This document shows, one piece after another, positions 12,352 to 24,905 of a stretch of DNA of 64,000 nucleotides. This stretch comes from Stomoxys calcitrans (lineage: Eukaryota; Arthropoda; Insecta; Diptera; Muscidae). Within the stretch, counting starts at the first letter, position 1; every line of letters starts with the position of its first letter. The position numbers and the translations under genes are program-made. The notes under the pieces were generated by a model, which worked only from the letters and a program-made list of their open reading frames with translations, was not told the DNA's origin and searched no databases. The DNA is taken from positions 50,315,280 through 50,379,279 of the forward strand of contig NC_081552.1 of assembly GCF_963082655.1 (NCBI RefSeq), written 5' to 3'.

Positions 12352-14310
12352 GTGTTTGTTTGGTGGTTTGTTTGTTTGTTCCGTATAGACTCAAAAACGG
12401 CAAAACCGATTACTAGAAATTTTCGCAGATTGTGAAGGAAACATAGGCTATATAATTTTTTGATATCGGAAGAGGGGGCGGATCCTCCCCCTTACCCTAC
12501 AAGTACTAACCAAAAACAAAAGTGTACCGATCGTGACTATAGGGGACTCACATGAAATGTAGTTAAGAGTAGAATACAAATTTGATATTAAAAATTTGGT
12601 CCATGTTACTGGGGGTTGGCCCCAACCCCAAAACCCTCTAAACTAGGTTTATTGGACGATCATAACAATACGAGACTCAAATGAAAGGTATTCGGGAACA
12701 AATTGCGGAAATGGGCAGGATGGAGGAACAGGCTTTATAGTTTGTTGATATCGTAAGTGGGCGGACTCTCCCCCGTTACCCCAAAAACACCACCCAAAAT
12801 CAAAAGTGGACCGATAATGACAATATGGGTATTAAATGAAAGGAATTGGAGAGTAGAATTCGCATATGGTTTTAAAGGTTGGGTCCAAGTACACAGGAAG
12901 TCACCCTAACCCCAAAACTCCTCCAAGCAGACAAATTAAACGTTCATATCAATATGGGGCTCAAACTAATGGTATTCGGGAGAAGATTACGAACTGGCAT
13001 ATAAAATCAAATAGAAATATAGTGGGTCACACAAACCTTCCGAAATCGCCCCAAATAGGAATATTAACCAATAATGACTACACGGGTTTGTTTGTTCCGT
13101 AGACTCAAAAACGGCTAAACCGATATTCTTAAAATTGTCACAGATTGTGTAGGTTGGTCTGTTTGAGGATACGCCCTAAAGCACCTCCTAAACTGAACTT
13201 CATTTCCGCCTATGGCAATATGAAGCTCAAATCAACGGTATTTAGGAGTAAAGAACGAATTTGATATCTATTTTCAGGGCAAAGTGCCGGTGGGCGCCCC
13301 ATCCCCAAAACACCCTCCAAACGTTTCACGTTTACCGATCATGGCAATATGGGGCTCAGATTAAAGCGATTTGAGAGTGACGAACAATTTTATTATCGAA
13401 AAAATCACTTTTCATTACTTTAATTTTCAAACAAAAAAACAGATCTCGGATATTGGTAATGCGGTTCGTTCGAAATTTTTTTTGCACTGTTACAGGCACC
13501 AAAAAAATGGTTTCTATTGTTGGGGTGCGGTGCCTCGGGGGCCACCCAAAACCCGGCAAATAGATATATAGACCAATCACGACAATATAGTGCTTGTGAG
13601 AAAAAATTAATTTGATATCCAATTGAAGAGCCATGTGTTTGGGGGTCGCCCCACCCTTTCTAATCGGACGTATTTACCGACCATTGCAATACGTGACTTA
13701 TATAAAAGCTATTTGGAAGTAGAATACGAAATTGATACTCATTTTCGGGGCAAAGTCCCTGAGGTCCACTTCACCCTCAAACAGAACTTATTTACCGATC
13801 ATGGCAATGAAAGTGGAGCACGAAGCTTATATTTACTTTAAGGGCCAAGGGTGCCCACCCCACCCCCAAAATACCTCGTAAACAGGAAGTATTTACCAAA
13901 GTGGTAATACGGGACTCAAAAGAAAGACATTTTGGAGTAGAGTAAAATTTTGCCCATGAACCGAGCAGAGGCAAACTTCTCACACATCAAAGAGTACTTT
14001 CCGATAACTTTAAGTTTTAACTCAATGATAATTGACCCTTTTTATAGCCAAGTCCGAACGGCGACACCTCATTGGGGAGAATTTACATGACCATGAATGG
14101 CCTTACAAATATCGCCAGAATTCAGAGGGAATAACCACCGCTTTAAATTTTTTTGATGTTCTCGCCAGGATTTGAACTTAGGCTTTCACCGTTATTGGGA
14201 AATATGGGCTACAGTGGCACGAATTCGATATTCACATTCAGAGCTAAGTGTTCCCAACCTAAAAAGACATTAGAGCGGAGCGGTCCCGGTTCGGCTAGTA
14301 TAAAATAAAA
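12352..14310 (+). mobile_element. Family X dispersed repeat, long copy with nested SINE
   Basis: It starts with 'TTGTTTGTTTGTTCCGTA' and 'GACTCAAAAACGGC.AAACCGAT', a block repeated at about 13085-13125. It continues as diverged units of about 120 bp ('atggggctcaaat.aa.gg.attt.ggagta.a.tacgaatttgatat' plus a G/C-rich half). It ends with 'GAGCGGAGCGGTCCCGGTTCGGCTAGT', the reverse complement of the 'ACTAGCTGACCCGGGCCCG...CCGCTGCGCC' start of the copy at 30.4 kb. A minus-strand SINE is inserted at 13948-14195. No transposase is visible. The paired ends and dispersed copies support an element, but the class is unassigned. Confidence 0.65.
13948..14195 (-). mobile_element. tRNA-derived SINE nested in family X
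   Basis: On the minus strand the order is a B-box remnant 'AGTTCAAATCCTGGCGAGAACATC', 'AGCGGTGGTTA', 'TGAGGTGTCGCCGTTCGGACTT', 'GTGTGAGAAGTTTGCCTCTG' and 'GTTCATGGGCAAA'. This matches the other SINE copies in the window, although the 5' head is decayed. Its neighbours on both sides are family X sequence, so it inserted after that X copy. Confidence 0.75.
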
Positions 14311-15585
14311 CACGTGTATTATTTTTTTCCACTTTTTTCCCAACTCAATGGTTTTTTGTTTTATACAAATATATATAACGTAGAAGTATTGCATAGTCTC
14401 TGTGACTTAAAAATTAAAGGGAACTAACAGAAGTACAGAATTTATTTTCAAAAAAATTGCATATTTTTGGGCATATCCTCTTCTTTAAAAATTCTCTACC
14501 AAATATGATAATGACAAACATATTTCTTATTGAATTAGTTTGACCTGAAATTATTGAAAAGTATAGCATAATTAGTGGAAGGCTAAAATTTGTAAGCATG
14601 GAGTATATCTCAAATTAGAAAAATTATAAAATATTACTATTTTCGGACTTTGTTATTATTTTACTTTAGGAGTCTATTAAAGTAAAAAGTATTGCATATA
14701 TTTAGGCATTTGGTCATATGACGATTTTTTATACCAAATTCTTTCTTTTGAAAGCCATTGAGCGTTATGAAATTCATTCTTTCAGGTTCCTATTTAAATC
14801 CAAATATGACCATCACGTACTTACCATATTAAGCTCAAAAATTTTAACTGTTTTTTTTCTAGGTTTTAATTTTTTTATAATTTTATTTTGCATGGAATTG
14901 TTTTGTATGAAAAGACCATCATTTCGAATGGCTCTTGAGTTTTAGCGTATGAGAAACACCAACCAATGACAGCCAACAACAAGCCATCATCGTTCAATAC
15001 CCTTGGGTCATAACTTAATATTTATGAACATAAATACATACATATGTCGATGTGCTTTTAGTTTATGTCTATCGAAGGGTACTCATAACGTGGAAATCCA
15101 ATGGTTTTTTATCAATGAATACGTGTGTGAATAAAACTATGCTATATAAATCAACAGCTACATTCACATGCTTATAAGTACTTGTACAATTGTTGGCCAT
15201 TTTTCCCCAGCCCAGCCATGTTTTTTTTGTTATTTTTGTTGTATCTGCAAGTGGGTCTGTGCTGGAGGATTCCTTTATATCAATGGCCCTATACATACAG
15301 TTCATATACATAGTTCAATGTTGTAAATAATAAAATAACAAAATATGCCAAGAACTTTAAGCGAGCGTTGTTCTTTTGAAAGCTAAAGACAGCGGAAGGC
15401 AATAGCTGTACTCGATATTCAAACGGCGGGTGAAAACCCTGACATGTTCATCACTGTTAAGTACTATTGATTTTTTTTTTTGGAATTCCATATACATATG
15501 GTTCTACTCCATATAAATATGTGGCATACCCACAGGCGTGGGAAGTTGAGTAGGAGCTACAAGAATCGCCAGGAAATTCTAAAAA
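14311..15585. other. Non-coding DNA, nothing recognised
   Basis: AT-rich sequence with short open frames lacking any recognisable domain. A T run lies at about 15470-15480. No repeat ends or RNA genes are seen. Confidence 0.5.
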
Positions 15586-15589
15586 ATTC

Positions 15590-15935
15590 TGAGAAATAAT
15601 TTTTAAAAAGTATTTTACAAAAAGAAAAAAATTGTCAAAATAATATTTTTATAAATCTTTCATAGTAATAAAATTTACAAAAATAGGTAAAATTTTTTTT
15701 TTTTTTTCGAAAAAAATTAAAATTTTATACACATTTAAATAGAAATATGATTTGGAAACATTTTTATAGAACTAAAATTTAAACAAAATATTGTATTAAA
15801 ATAGAAAATTTTAATAAATTTTTTTATAGAAATTTTTAATAATTTTTTTATAGAAATTTTTAATAATTTTTTTATAGAAATTTTCAATAATTTCTTTATT
15901 AAAAATTTTTTTTTTGTAAAAAAAATCTTGGAAAA
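15590..15935. repeat. AT-rich minisatellite
   Basis: A unit of about 24 bp ('TTTTTTTATAGAAATTTTTAATAA'-like) is repeated about four times at 15808-15895, preceded by more diverged 'aaaattt.ta.aaa' units. The open frame on the minus strand here (Lys/Asn/Phe repeats) is only the translation of this minisatellite. Confidence 0.65.
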
Positions 15936-15944
15936 ACATTGATA

Positions 15945-16510
15945 AGTATACTGATCGACTCAGAATCACTTTTTGATTCGACTTAGCTATGTCCGTCTGT
16001 CTGTCTCTCCATGCTAATTTGTGTGCAAACTTCAAGTCGCAATTTTCATCCAATCGTCTTCAAATTTGGCAATAAAATGGTGATTTGTTTACCCATTCTC
16101 TCGAAATTTGGTAGGAAGGATTTTCTCGACATTACTGGTGAATTTCATGGAATTCGGTCCAGATTTAGATATACCTGCCATATATGTATTCGCCCAATTT
16201 TCACTGCTAGAGCCACAGCAAGCGCAGGGGCCAAAATTGTGCACAAAGTCTAAGTATGGTAGCTTCCATATATATGTTCCTCATATTTTGGGTAATTTGC
16301 AATAATGTTGTCATTTGTCAACCGTTGTTATTACAGTTTGAACATATATGCTTTGCTCGCAATTTGATACGGGTTGTTTAATAACCCATCTCAAAAATAT
16401 CCGCCGAGGTCCATCAAAATTGGTTCAGAATTAGATACAGCTCCCACTTTGTACTAAAAGGGTAGGTGTAGGGTATTATAAAGTCGGTACGCCCGACTTT
16501 ATAAAAAAAC
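15945..16510 (+). mobile_element. Family M-type repeat with an AAAGTCGG hairpin end
   Basis: It contains the 'TCGACTTAGCTATGTCCGTCTGTCTGTC' left-region block shared with other M copies, then 'GGAATTCGGTCCAGATTTAGATATA' monomer remnants. The right end is a perfect 8-bp stem, AAAGTCGG/CCGACTTT at 16480-16500, just after 'GGGTATTATA'. Compared with the 19.3-kb copy the stem bases differ but the pairing is kept. Confidence 0.6.
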
Positions 16511-17595
16511 GCATATTGGTAACATTTCTTGGAACAAAAAAATTTTACCACAATTAAATTGTGGCAAAATTTTTGAAAAAAAAACTTAGACAGTATTTCA
16601 AATTAAAAAATTAAAATGAAAAATTCCTTTAAGAATTTAAAAACAAGAAATGTTCTCTCAATATATTTAATTTTTTATAAAAATATAAAAAGAATAAGCA
16701 TATTTTAGAAAATTTTTTTAGACAAAAAATCTTGAAAAATTGCCTAAAAAAAGTCGACGTAATATCTGTAAAATTTATTTTTGAAAACATAATTGAAAAC
16801 AAAATTTGTTTGCCAATATTTTATTGATTTAAAATTTAAAATTAAACATTCAATATTCTTATAGACAAATAAAATGTTGAAAAATACATTACATTTTTAG
16901 AAAAGTGTAGTTTTAAAAAAAATTTTGCAGGCACAAAAATCTTGAAAACTTTTCTAAAAGAAAGAATTCGACATAGTTAATTTAAGAAAAACTTTATTGA
17001 TACAAAATGTTTACTAATCTTAAATTTTGATAAATTATCTATGTAAATAATCCCTTAAAATTTTTTATAAAAAAATAAAATAAAAAAAGCTGGATTTCTC
17101 TGTTTCTTTAACAAATAGGTCTGCAGTCGGACAATACCCCATTGTATAAAAAAAAATTCCCAAAAATTTTTTTTTATAAAAATGATATTTGATACTTTTA
17201 AAAAATAATTTATCGAATTTAATTGAAAAAATCTCTCAAAATAAAAAAAATGTGTTTTTACAAAAAAAACAATACAATTTTTTTATTGAAATTAATTTTT
17301 TATCGAAATGATATTTCTATCAAAATAAAATTTCCCCAAAACAATTTTTATTTAAAAAAAAAAAAATCCTAAATAAATAAATGTATTTTTATAAAAATTT
17401 CATGGCAATAAATTTTTACAGAAATAGAAAATTTCCCATAGAAATAGAATTTTAAAAAAATATCTATGACACTAGTTACACCAATATTGCAAACCATATT
17501 TATCAAAATATTCTAAAAATAAAATTTTAAAAAATGTTGCAACTAATATATTTTTTTGCCAAAATAAAATTTTCAAATTTAGTTGTTCCTGCTTT
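16511..17595. repeat. Degenerate AT-rich minisatellite tract
   Basis: Over 1 kb of 'AAAATTTT', 'TTTTATAAAAAT' and 'AAAATTTTGC'-type units without a fixed period. It resembles the arms of family N. A 'GCAGTCGGACAATACCCCATTGTA' motif at about 17122-17145 matches the 'CGGACAATATCC' motif of the N composites, so this may be a decayed N copy. No coding. Confidence 0.5.
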
Positions 17596-18520
17596 CAGAT
17601 TTTGACATATTTTATTCTTACGATTAATATTAAAGCCAACTACGATCATAACCCGGTCGATTGCCTTGTATGTGCAAACATTGCTTCAAAAGATAGGCGA
17701 GGTCTACTTTTGAGTATCAATCGGCCATAGCCTATGTAATTGCCACCATGCATATTAAAAGTTTATACTTTTCATACATTTCTGTACAAAAATTCCATAC
17801 TAAAAAATAATTTAATAGCGAAAAACATAATGATCATAGTAAATGGCACTCCAATCCTTTGTGGCATAAACTCCTTTAATGCTTACGGCTCACCAATTCG
17901 ATGAATTGGGGCAAGTGTATGAATGCGAAATAGTTGCAACCACTATATGTTATCAAACTCCATGCGATATTTGTCCAACGCCAATGGGCACAAAGTAAAG
18001 AAAAAAAAAACAAAAATTATTATTAAATTGCAATTGATTTAATTATGTACATGATGATAACGTTGTAAAAGAGCTCATTCATAAAAGATAAAAACTGCCA
18101 TAAAACATAATCAATCATCAATATTCTTTGTATTCTACATTTGCAAGCATCCAACGTTGGTCGGCTGAGCAAGCAATGAACATGAATTCATGCAATCAAT
18201 GACCGATTATGGAGTACAAATATGCGTGAGCCCAGGTCAGGCGCTCCCTATTAAAGTTTATTGAATTAAATCATGTTGACATTCAGGCCAAATATGTCCT
18301 TATTAGAATTCTCTTTGATGATATTGGTCGATAGTATTTTTTCATGTTTTTGTATTAAGCAACTTGTACGGCTTACTTTGTGGCTTTTTGACATTAAATT
18401 GAATTAAGAGGGTGATTCATATAAAATGGGTCGCTGAAAAAGTGTAAAATTTCAACTAAAGAATAATTATAAAATATTATAAATAATTAGACAAACATTT
18501 TTTTGCAGTTTTCTATGTGG
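17596..18520. other. Non-coding DNA, nothing recognised
   Basis: Moderately AT-rich sequence of higher complexity than its surroundings, but with no supported open frame, RNA gene or repeat end. Confidence 0.5.
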
Positions 18521-18526
18521 TAAAAC

Positions 18527-18541
18527 TGGCGCCCAACGTGG
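18527..18541 (+). promoter_or_regulatory. Primer-binding-site-like motif (tRNA-Lys), first copy
   Basis: TGGCGCCCAACGTGG is complementary to the CCA-end of an insect tRNA-Lys(CUU) as I recall it, and such motifs start reverse transcription just inside the 5' LTR of LTR retrotransposons. A related block ('TTTTCTAT.T.GTAAAAC' plus motif plus 'AAAG') recurs 839 bp downstream. No LTR pair, gag or pol is visible, so this is at most a leader remnant. Confidence 0.45.
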
Positions 18542-18649
18542 TAAAGAATCATTACTGGCGATGCAAAGATTAGCATTATTTATAATTGTAAAGAATAATA
18601 TTAAAAATTTTTTAAGTTAAAAAAAATGTGCAACATTGTGGAACAGCGA

Positions 18650-19342
18650 AACGATCGGTAGGACGGCGAAAATCCATAAAAACCGATCTGGGATCTTGAC
18701 TTCTTGAGCCGCTAGAGGGCACAATTCTTATCCCATTCGGCTGAAATTTTGCATGAGGTTTTTTATTATTAAGATTTTCAACAACTGTGCTGAGTATGGG
18801 GGTCTTGACTTCTTGAGCCACTAGAAGACGCAATTATTATTCGATTTTGGCTGAAATTTTGGATGAGGTGTTTTGTTATGACTTCCAGCAACTGTGCTAA
18901 GAATAGTTCAAATCGGTCCATAACCTTATAAATCTGCCATATAGGGAGCAATTATTATCCGCTTCAGCTGAAATCTTGTACAACGGCTTCTCTTATGACC
19001 TTTAACATACTTGACGAAAATGGCATGGATCGGTTTATTGCCTAATCCAGCTCGCCTATAAACCGATCTCCCTATTAAACTTCTTCAGCCCCTAAAGTGC
19101 GCAATTCTTACTAGATTTGGCTGACATTTTACACAATGACTTCTACTATGGTCTCCAATACTCAGTTCAATTATGGTCCGAAATGAACCATAACTTGATA
19201 TTGTTCCAATAACATAGCAATTCTTGTCTTTTATCCTTTGTTTGACTAAAAAGAGATACCGTTGCAAGAGCTCGACAAATGCGATCCATGGTGGAGGGTA
19301 TAAAAGATTCGGCCCGGCCGAACTTAGCACGCTTTTACTTGT
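18650..19342 (+). mobile_element. Family M dispersed repeat
   Basis: Monomer blocks such as 'CGATCTGGGATCTTGACTTCTTGAGCC.CTAGA' at about 18680 and 18805 are followed by a canonical right end: 'CCATGGTGGAGGGTATAAAAG', the hairpin TTCGGCC-C-GGCCGAA (19308-19322) and 'GCACGCTTTTACTTGTTT'. The left end is missing. It lies between two primer-binding-site-like motifs. Confidence 0.7.
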
Positions 19343-19365
19343 TTCTATTTTCTATTTAGTAAAAC

Positions 19366-19380
19366 TGGCGCCCAACATGG
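19366..19380 (+). promoter_or_regulatory. Primer-binding-site-like motif, second copy
   Basis: TGGCGCCCAACATGG differs from the motif at 18527 by one base, and the flanks are also related. It follows the family M terminus by about 24 bp. It is a probable remnant of an LTR-retrotransposon leader; no associated coding region is visible. Confidence 0.4.
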
Positions 19381-19381
19381 C

Positions 19382-21035
19382 AAAGTATAATTGCTGACGA
19401 TTAACGTTAGAAAACTATTAGTGGAAGTTAGCTTATTATTTTCTTTAAAGTTGTATATCTACAATATATGTTTTATAGAGCAACTGCTGTCGCCACCATT
19501 AATTAATAAGGAGCAACGTCGGGAGCCAGATTATATAGAAAGATCTCCAAAAGGTTTGCTTAAAACTTTATTAACCAAAAAAAATTGCGGGAGACCCCGT
19601 AAAAGTTTTTTTTTATTTACTTTAGGTCGCCAGTTCATAAATCTATTTTTAATTAAAATAAAAAATATTTTCAGCACATTCGATTATTTATTTTTTAAAT
19701 GTTTGTAGCATTGTATTATTAAAATTAATTTCATAATTTTTAAGCACTTAAACTAATTATGATATTTATTTTCTCTCATCTCTCTTCCAGGTATGTTCAA
19801 ATTAAAATATAACATTTTAAGTCGCATAATTTTAGGTAAGTCTTCTTAACAAACTTGGCATTCAAATGCTTATCTCTCTGTCTGTCTACCGTCTAACTTC
19901 TCTCATAATGCCTTCCCTCGCTGCCCAGGCCAACCGCAAACATTTAATGTGTCTTTGGGGAATAGTCAACGTTATACTTTTTGCGTGACAGCGGCTTGAA
20001 TGGCGTTTAATTCGGTTTATTTGCTCTATAATAATTAATAGCAAATAAAAGATATCCACATAATGAGAAATGGTCGCAGATTTTTTGGCGCATAAATCTA
20101 AAGCATCCAGGCAGCCATTTATTCAGACCACAAATTAATACATAAAGGAGCTAATTTGTTGCGTCGACACACTGAATGGATTGGCAAATACAACAGATTT
20201 TCTATGAATTAAGAAAAACAATAATAGTTTGAGGTTTATTGCTTAATACTTACACACACATACATACAGAGAGAGAGAGAGAGAGAGAGACATACCATCA
20301 CACTTTCTGCTCAAAAATGTCCCTTAAGGACATTATCATAATCTAAGCTTTGCCAAACCGCAATGTGGTGTTTTCATCAACACTTGCTTTTCCATAAATA
20401 AAGAAAAAAAAAACTTTATAGACTATACTAGACTTGTATATGTGGTTTAATACCCTTTAAGCAGAAGTAGAAAAAACAACAACTTGGCATTGATATTAGC
20501 TAAGCAAATATAATGTTGTGTATATTTGTATTACACACACACGCAAAATTTACTTATTAAATAATAGCCTATATATACAAAATAAAAGAAAATTATATCA
20601 GATTGTATTCGTCAATAATAATCCAGACACTTTGCCATTTTGCCCATAGCAGAAAGTAGAAATTCTTATAATTTGTTTTCATTTTCCTTGCGTAGGGGAA
20701 AAGCAAAGCTAAATCAACACACTACAAATAGATTTTTTATTTGGCTTGACGCCATCGTCACCACCATCACCACTACCTCTAGAGGAAACGGAAATGCTTG
20801 TGTATCCAAGTCGTAAGCTCATACTCTGCCAAAAGTGTAATCAAAGGCATTCGCCTAAACGTATGCAACACGCAAGCGACGAATAAATGTAAAGTAAAAA
20901 AAACAAAGGTACAGTTTAGGGGAAACAAAATCTGAATTTTTTACAATTTCGGGGATATAGACAATTTTGTCAAATTTTTAAGGAAAATGTTTCGAAAGCC
21001 TATTTTCACAACAAAATTTGATAAAACATTTGTAT
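19382..21035. other. Non-coding DNA with a microsatellite
   Basis: An open frame of about 105 codons at 19391-19708 shows no known domain. A polypyrimidine tract plus 'CTTCCAG|GTATG' occurs near 19785, resembling an acceptor followed by a donor, but no exon is supported. A perfect (AG)n of about 22 bp sits at 20269-20290. The 20.3-21.0 kb part is unique-looking. Confidence 0.5.
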
Positions 21036-21106
21036 ACCCGCCGCCATAGCATAACAAACCTAGTCATTCCGGTTGTAACACCTATATCAGCGACCCCATG
21101 ATTCAT
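21036..21106 (+). mobile_element. Family M left-end fragment
   Basis: 'TATACCCGCCGCCATAGCATAACAAACC' and 'GTCATTCCGGTTGTAACACC.ATATCAGCGACCCC' correspond to the left end seen, reverse-complemented, at 46040-46120. Only about 70 bp remain before a dinucleotide repeat takes over. Confidence 0.6.
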
Positions 21107-21107
21107 A

Positions 21108-22519
<1,412 letters not shown>

Positions 22520-22775
22520 TTTGGGGCCACCTAAGCGCAAGGTTAGCATGTTCGCCTTTGACGATGAACGCCTGGGTTCGAATCCTGGCGAGAACACTAC
22601 TATATAATGTAAAAACTTTTCCACAAAGAGGTGTCGCTCTGCAGCACGCCGTTCGGACTCGGCTATAAAAAAGAGGTCCCTTATCATTGAGCTTAAACTT
22701 CAATCAGACATCACTCATTGATACATGAGAGTTTGGCCCACTTCGTTAATGCAATGTTCATGGGCAAATTTGCAA
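22520..22775 (+). mobile_element. tRNA-derived SINE
   Basis: The head has 'AAGCGCAAGGTTAGCATGTTCG' (A-box region) and a perfect 'GGTTCGAATCCTGGCGAGAACA' B-box block. The tail runs 'AGGTGTCGCTCTGCAGCACGCCG', 'TTCGGACTCGGCTATAAAA', 'GGTCCCTTATCATTGAGC', 'CACTCATTGAT' and 'GTTCATGGGCAAATTTGC'. It is shorter in the middle than the copy at 32.1 kb. Transcription would be by RNA polymerase III if the boxes work. Confidence 0.85.
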
Positions 22776-22799
22776 TTTAAATAGGAAAAAAAATATAAA

Positions 22800-24000
22800 G
22801 AAGAGAATTTTGCCAAAAAGTTTCTTTAGCAACAAAGTTTTAACAAAATTTCTTTTTTTTTATAATTCACTTTATTTGCAATCTATCTTATAAATACCAG
22901 ACATTAAACAAAATTGATCACAGAGATTATTTAATAACAGGTGTTATGTGCTCCAATGAACTACATAACTTAATAAACAAACAAAAAATTTTTATATTTA
23001 TATTTTAACTATGGTAAAAATAATTGTTTAAAATATGCTAATGGCTAAGATCTTGTACATGTTTTCTCTTCAGTCTTTTTGTCTCATTGCTGTCGTCCAG
23101 AAGGGAAACGCAAGGTGTTTTGGGTGATGACGTAGTCTTTGGAAATAGTTAGTGCTATGTTTACAGATTTCTTCATTAAAATAGAGGATTTTGAGATCTT
23201 TAAGAATATCTTTATTTCTTATAAACTATGGCGCATTTGTTATCAATCTTTAGGTTTTGGATTGGAATCTTTCCAAAATTTCAATATTGGAATTCCTTGC
23301 AGTACCCCATTGTTGAAGTCCATAGGTCCATATTGGTTTTCGTACTGCTTTATAATACATGCGTAGCTTATTATTCAGATTTAGCTGGGATTTTGGTCCA
23401 AGGAACCAGTATAGTTGCATATAGAGTATACGTTGAAGTTTTGCGGTACAGGTTTTCCATGAATTTGCACAGGAGGGCAGTCTTTTCGCATTGTTGTAAA
23501 TGTAGTATGTGTCGACTTATCTAAGTTAACTTTAAGGTTCCATTTAAGAAGTCATTTCTCGAGGTCGTGAATTTGTCTTTGTACAAGACTTGATGCATGG
23601 ACACTATAGCCAAATATTGCTGTGTCATCAGCATACGTTGCAAAAGTAACATTGTTTGAGACAGGAACATCTGCTGTAAAAATGGTATACTACAGTGGTC
23701 CTAACACGCTGCCTTGAGGAAATACCACCCTTGATTTCGAAATTTCTTGTAAATAAAATTTTAACAAAATTTCTTTAAAATAATATTTTAACAAAATTTC
23801 TTATAAATAAAATTTTTACAATATTTCTTATAAATAAAATTTTTAAAATATTTCTTATAAATCAATTTTTACAAATTTCGTATAATTGTCATTTTTTCAA
23901 AAAAAAATTTCAAATTAAAAATTTCTCACTCAAATTAATTTTTTACAAAATTTTTTGAAAATAACATTTTTACAAAACTTCTTGTAAATACAACTTTACA
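22800..24000. repeat. AT-rich minisatellite interrupted by a LINE relic
   Basis: Units of 'TAAATAAAATTTTTACAAAATTTCT' type (about 28-35 bp) occur at 23740-24000, and one similar unit ends at 22854. The intervening 22855-23739 is a Jockey-clade relic. AAATTTCTT occurs at both edges (22846-22854 and 23740-23748), consistent with a target duplication, though the same string is frequent in the minisatellite. Confidence 0.55.
22855..23739 (-). pseudogene. Jockey-clade LINE relic: reverse transcriptase 3' part
   Basis: The minus strand encodes a decayed ORF2 end. In order it shows a PQGSVLGP-like turn (about 23720), a YADDTA catalytic motif (codons at 23624-23635), a stretch resembling 'W.LKWNLKVNLDKS' and 'PIWTYGLQQWGTA' (about 23290), and a terminal RLKRKHVQDL before a stop at 23038. 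The same closing motifs occur in the intact LINE at 39315-41978 (PIWTYGIQLWGTA and RLKRKAPQDLL), so it belongs to the same clade. Frameshifts and stops interrupt it. A 3' UTR of about 180 bp and a short poly(A) (T run at 22853-22861) mark the 3' end, and the 5' end is truncated within the RT. It is not functional. Confidence 0.8.
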
Positions 24001-24004
24001 ACGA

Positions 24005-24536
24005 TAATGGTTGAACGCGTTTAGCTAGCCGCTAGAAAATTTGCACAGATAATTCTTATTGATGTAGGTCGCTGGGGATTGCAAAAAGGTTATATCGGCT
24101 CAGATTTAGATATAGTTCCAATTTAAACCGATCTCCCGATTTAACTACTTGAATCTTACAATTTTTGGCCTATTTGGCTAAAATTTTGCATGAAGTTTTC
24201 TATTGCGATTTCCAACGAGTACGGTCTAAGTCGAACGATTTCCCGATTTGAGTTCTTGAGCCATTACAATTTTGTCCGATTTGGCTAAAATTTACCATAT
24301 AGTGTTCTGTTACGACTTCTAACAACTGTATTAAATACGTTCAAAATTGGTTTTTAACCCGATATAGCTCCCTTCCTAGAAGCTTTAATTTTTTGTCTGG
24401 CTTGACAGAAATTTAGTACGTAATGTAAAATTATGCTGAATTTATTTTATGTTAATTTTTAGGAGAATCCAAGGTTCCATCCAATGCATGGGTTCCCAAG
24501 ATTCGGACCGGCCGAACTTAGCTCGTTTTTAGTTGT
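24005..24536 (+). mobile_element. Family M dispersed repeat, decayed
   Basis: It contains 'GTTTAGCTAGCCGCTAGAAAATTTGCACAGATAATTCTTATT' left-region sequence, monomer remnants with 'ACCGATCTCCCGATTTAA' and 'TGGCTAAAATTTTGCATGA', and a right end with hairpin TTCGGACCGGCCGAA (24502-24516, one mismatch in the stem) followed by 'CTTAGCTCGTTTTTAGTTG'. The extreme left end is missing. Confidence 0.65.
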
Positions 24537-24574
24537 TTTCTTTTTACTTCGTTTTTACTTAATAGAAATAAGAG

Positions 24575-24905
24575 CTATAGGAAAGTTTTTCAGCCCATTA
24601 ACCGCACCAAACTGTGATTTTTTTTCTGGATGCATTGGTAGCTGATAGCATTGCTTCTGGCTGATCTTCACTCCTAAATCGACAATTCTGCTTATTTACG
24701 TACTCATCTTCGCTATTGGGAAGAAGTGGGCGCTAAACTTTCTTAACAGAAATTCAATAATTTGCACGCGTTGTTTGTTTGTAAGATGAATTATGGTTAA
24801 ATTATAAACCAAACTGAAGATGTTTGACAGTGAAACAAAACACGAAACGTGCTTGTGCTATTTAAACCAGTGTTGCCAAAAAGATAATATCTAAAAAATC
24901 ACCCT
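24575..24905 (-). pseudogene. mariner-type transposase scrap with one terminus
   Basis: The stretch around 24605-24725 is a diverged match to the middle of the MITE at 55025-55140 ('ACCAAAC.GTG.ATTTTT', 'GATGCAT', 'GCTTCTGG.TG.TCTTCACTCC', 'TTGCTTATTTACGTA'). In that MITE it encodes, on the minus strand, a Tc1/mariner transposase segment. A recognisable 'AATAATTTGCACGCGTTGTTTGT' (start of the transposase arm, inverted) follows, and the terminus 'AAAAAATCACCCTTTA' closes it at about 24905. It is too decayed for any reading frame to survive. Confidence 0.65.

Noticed and set aside
19780..19800. Possible splice acceptor (pyrimidine tract plus CTTCCAG) followed by a donor-like GTATG
   Set aside because: A single isolated match with no open exon on either side.
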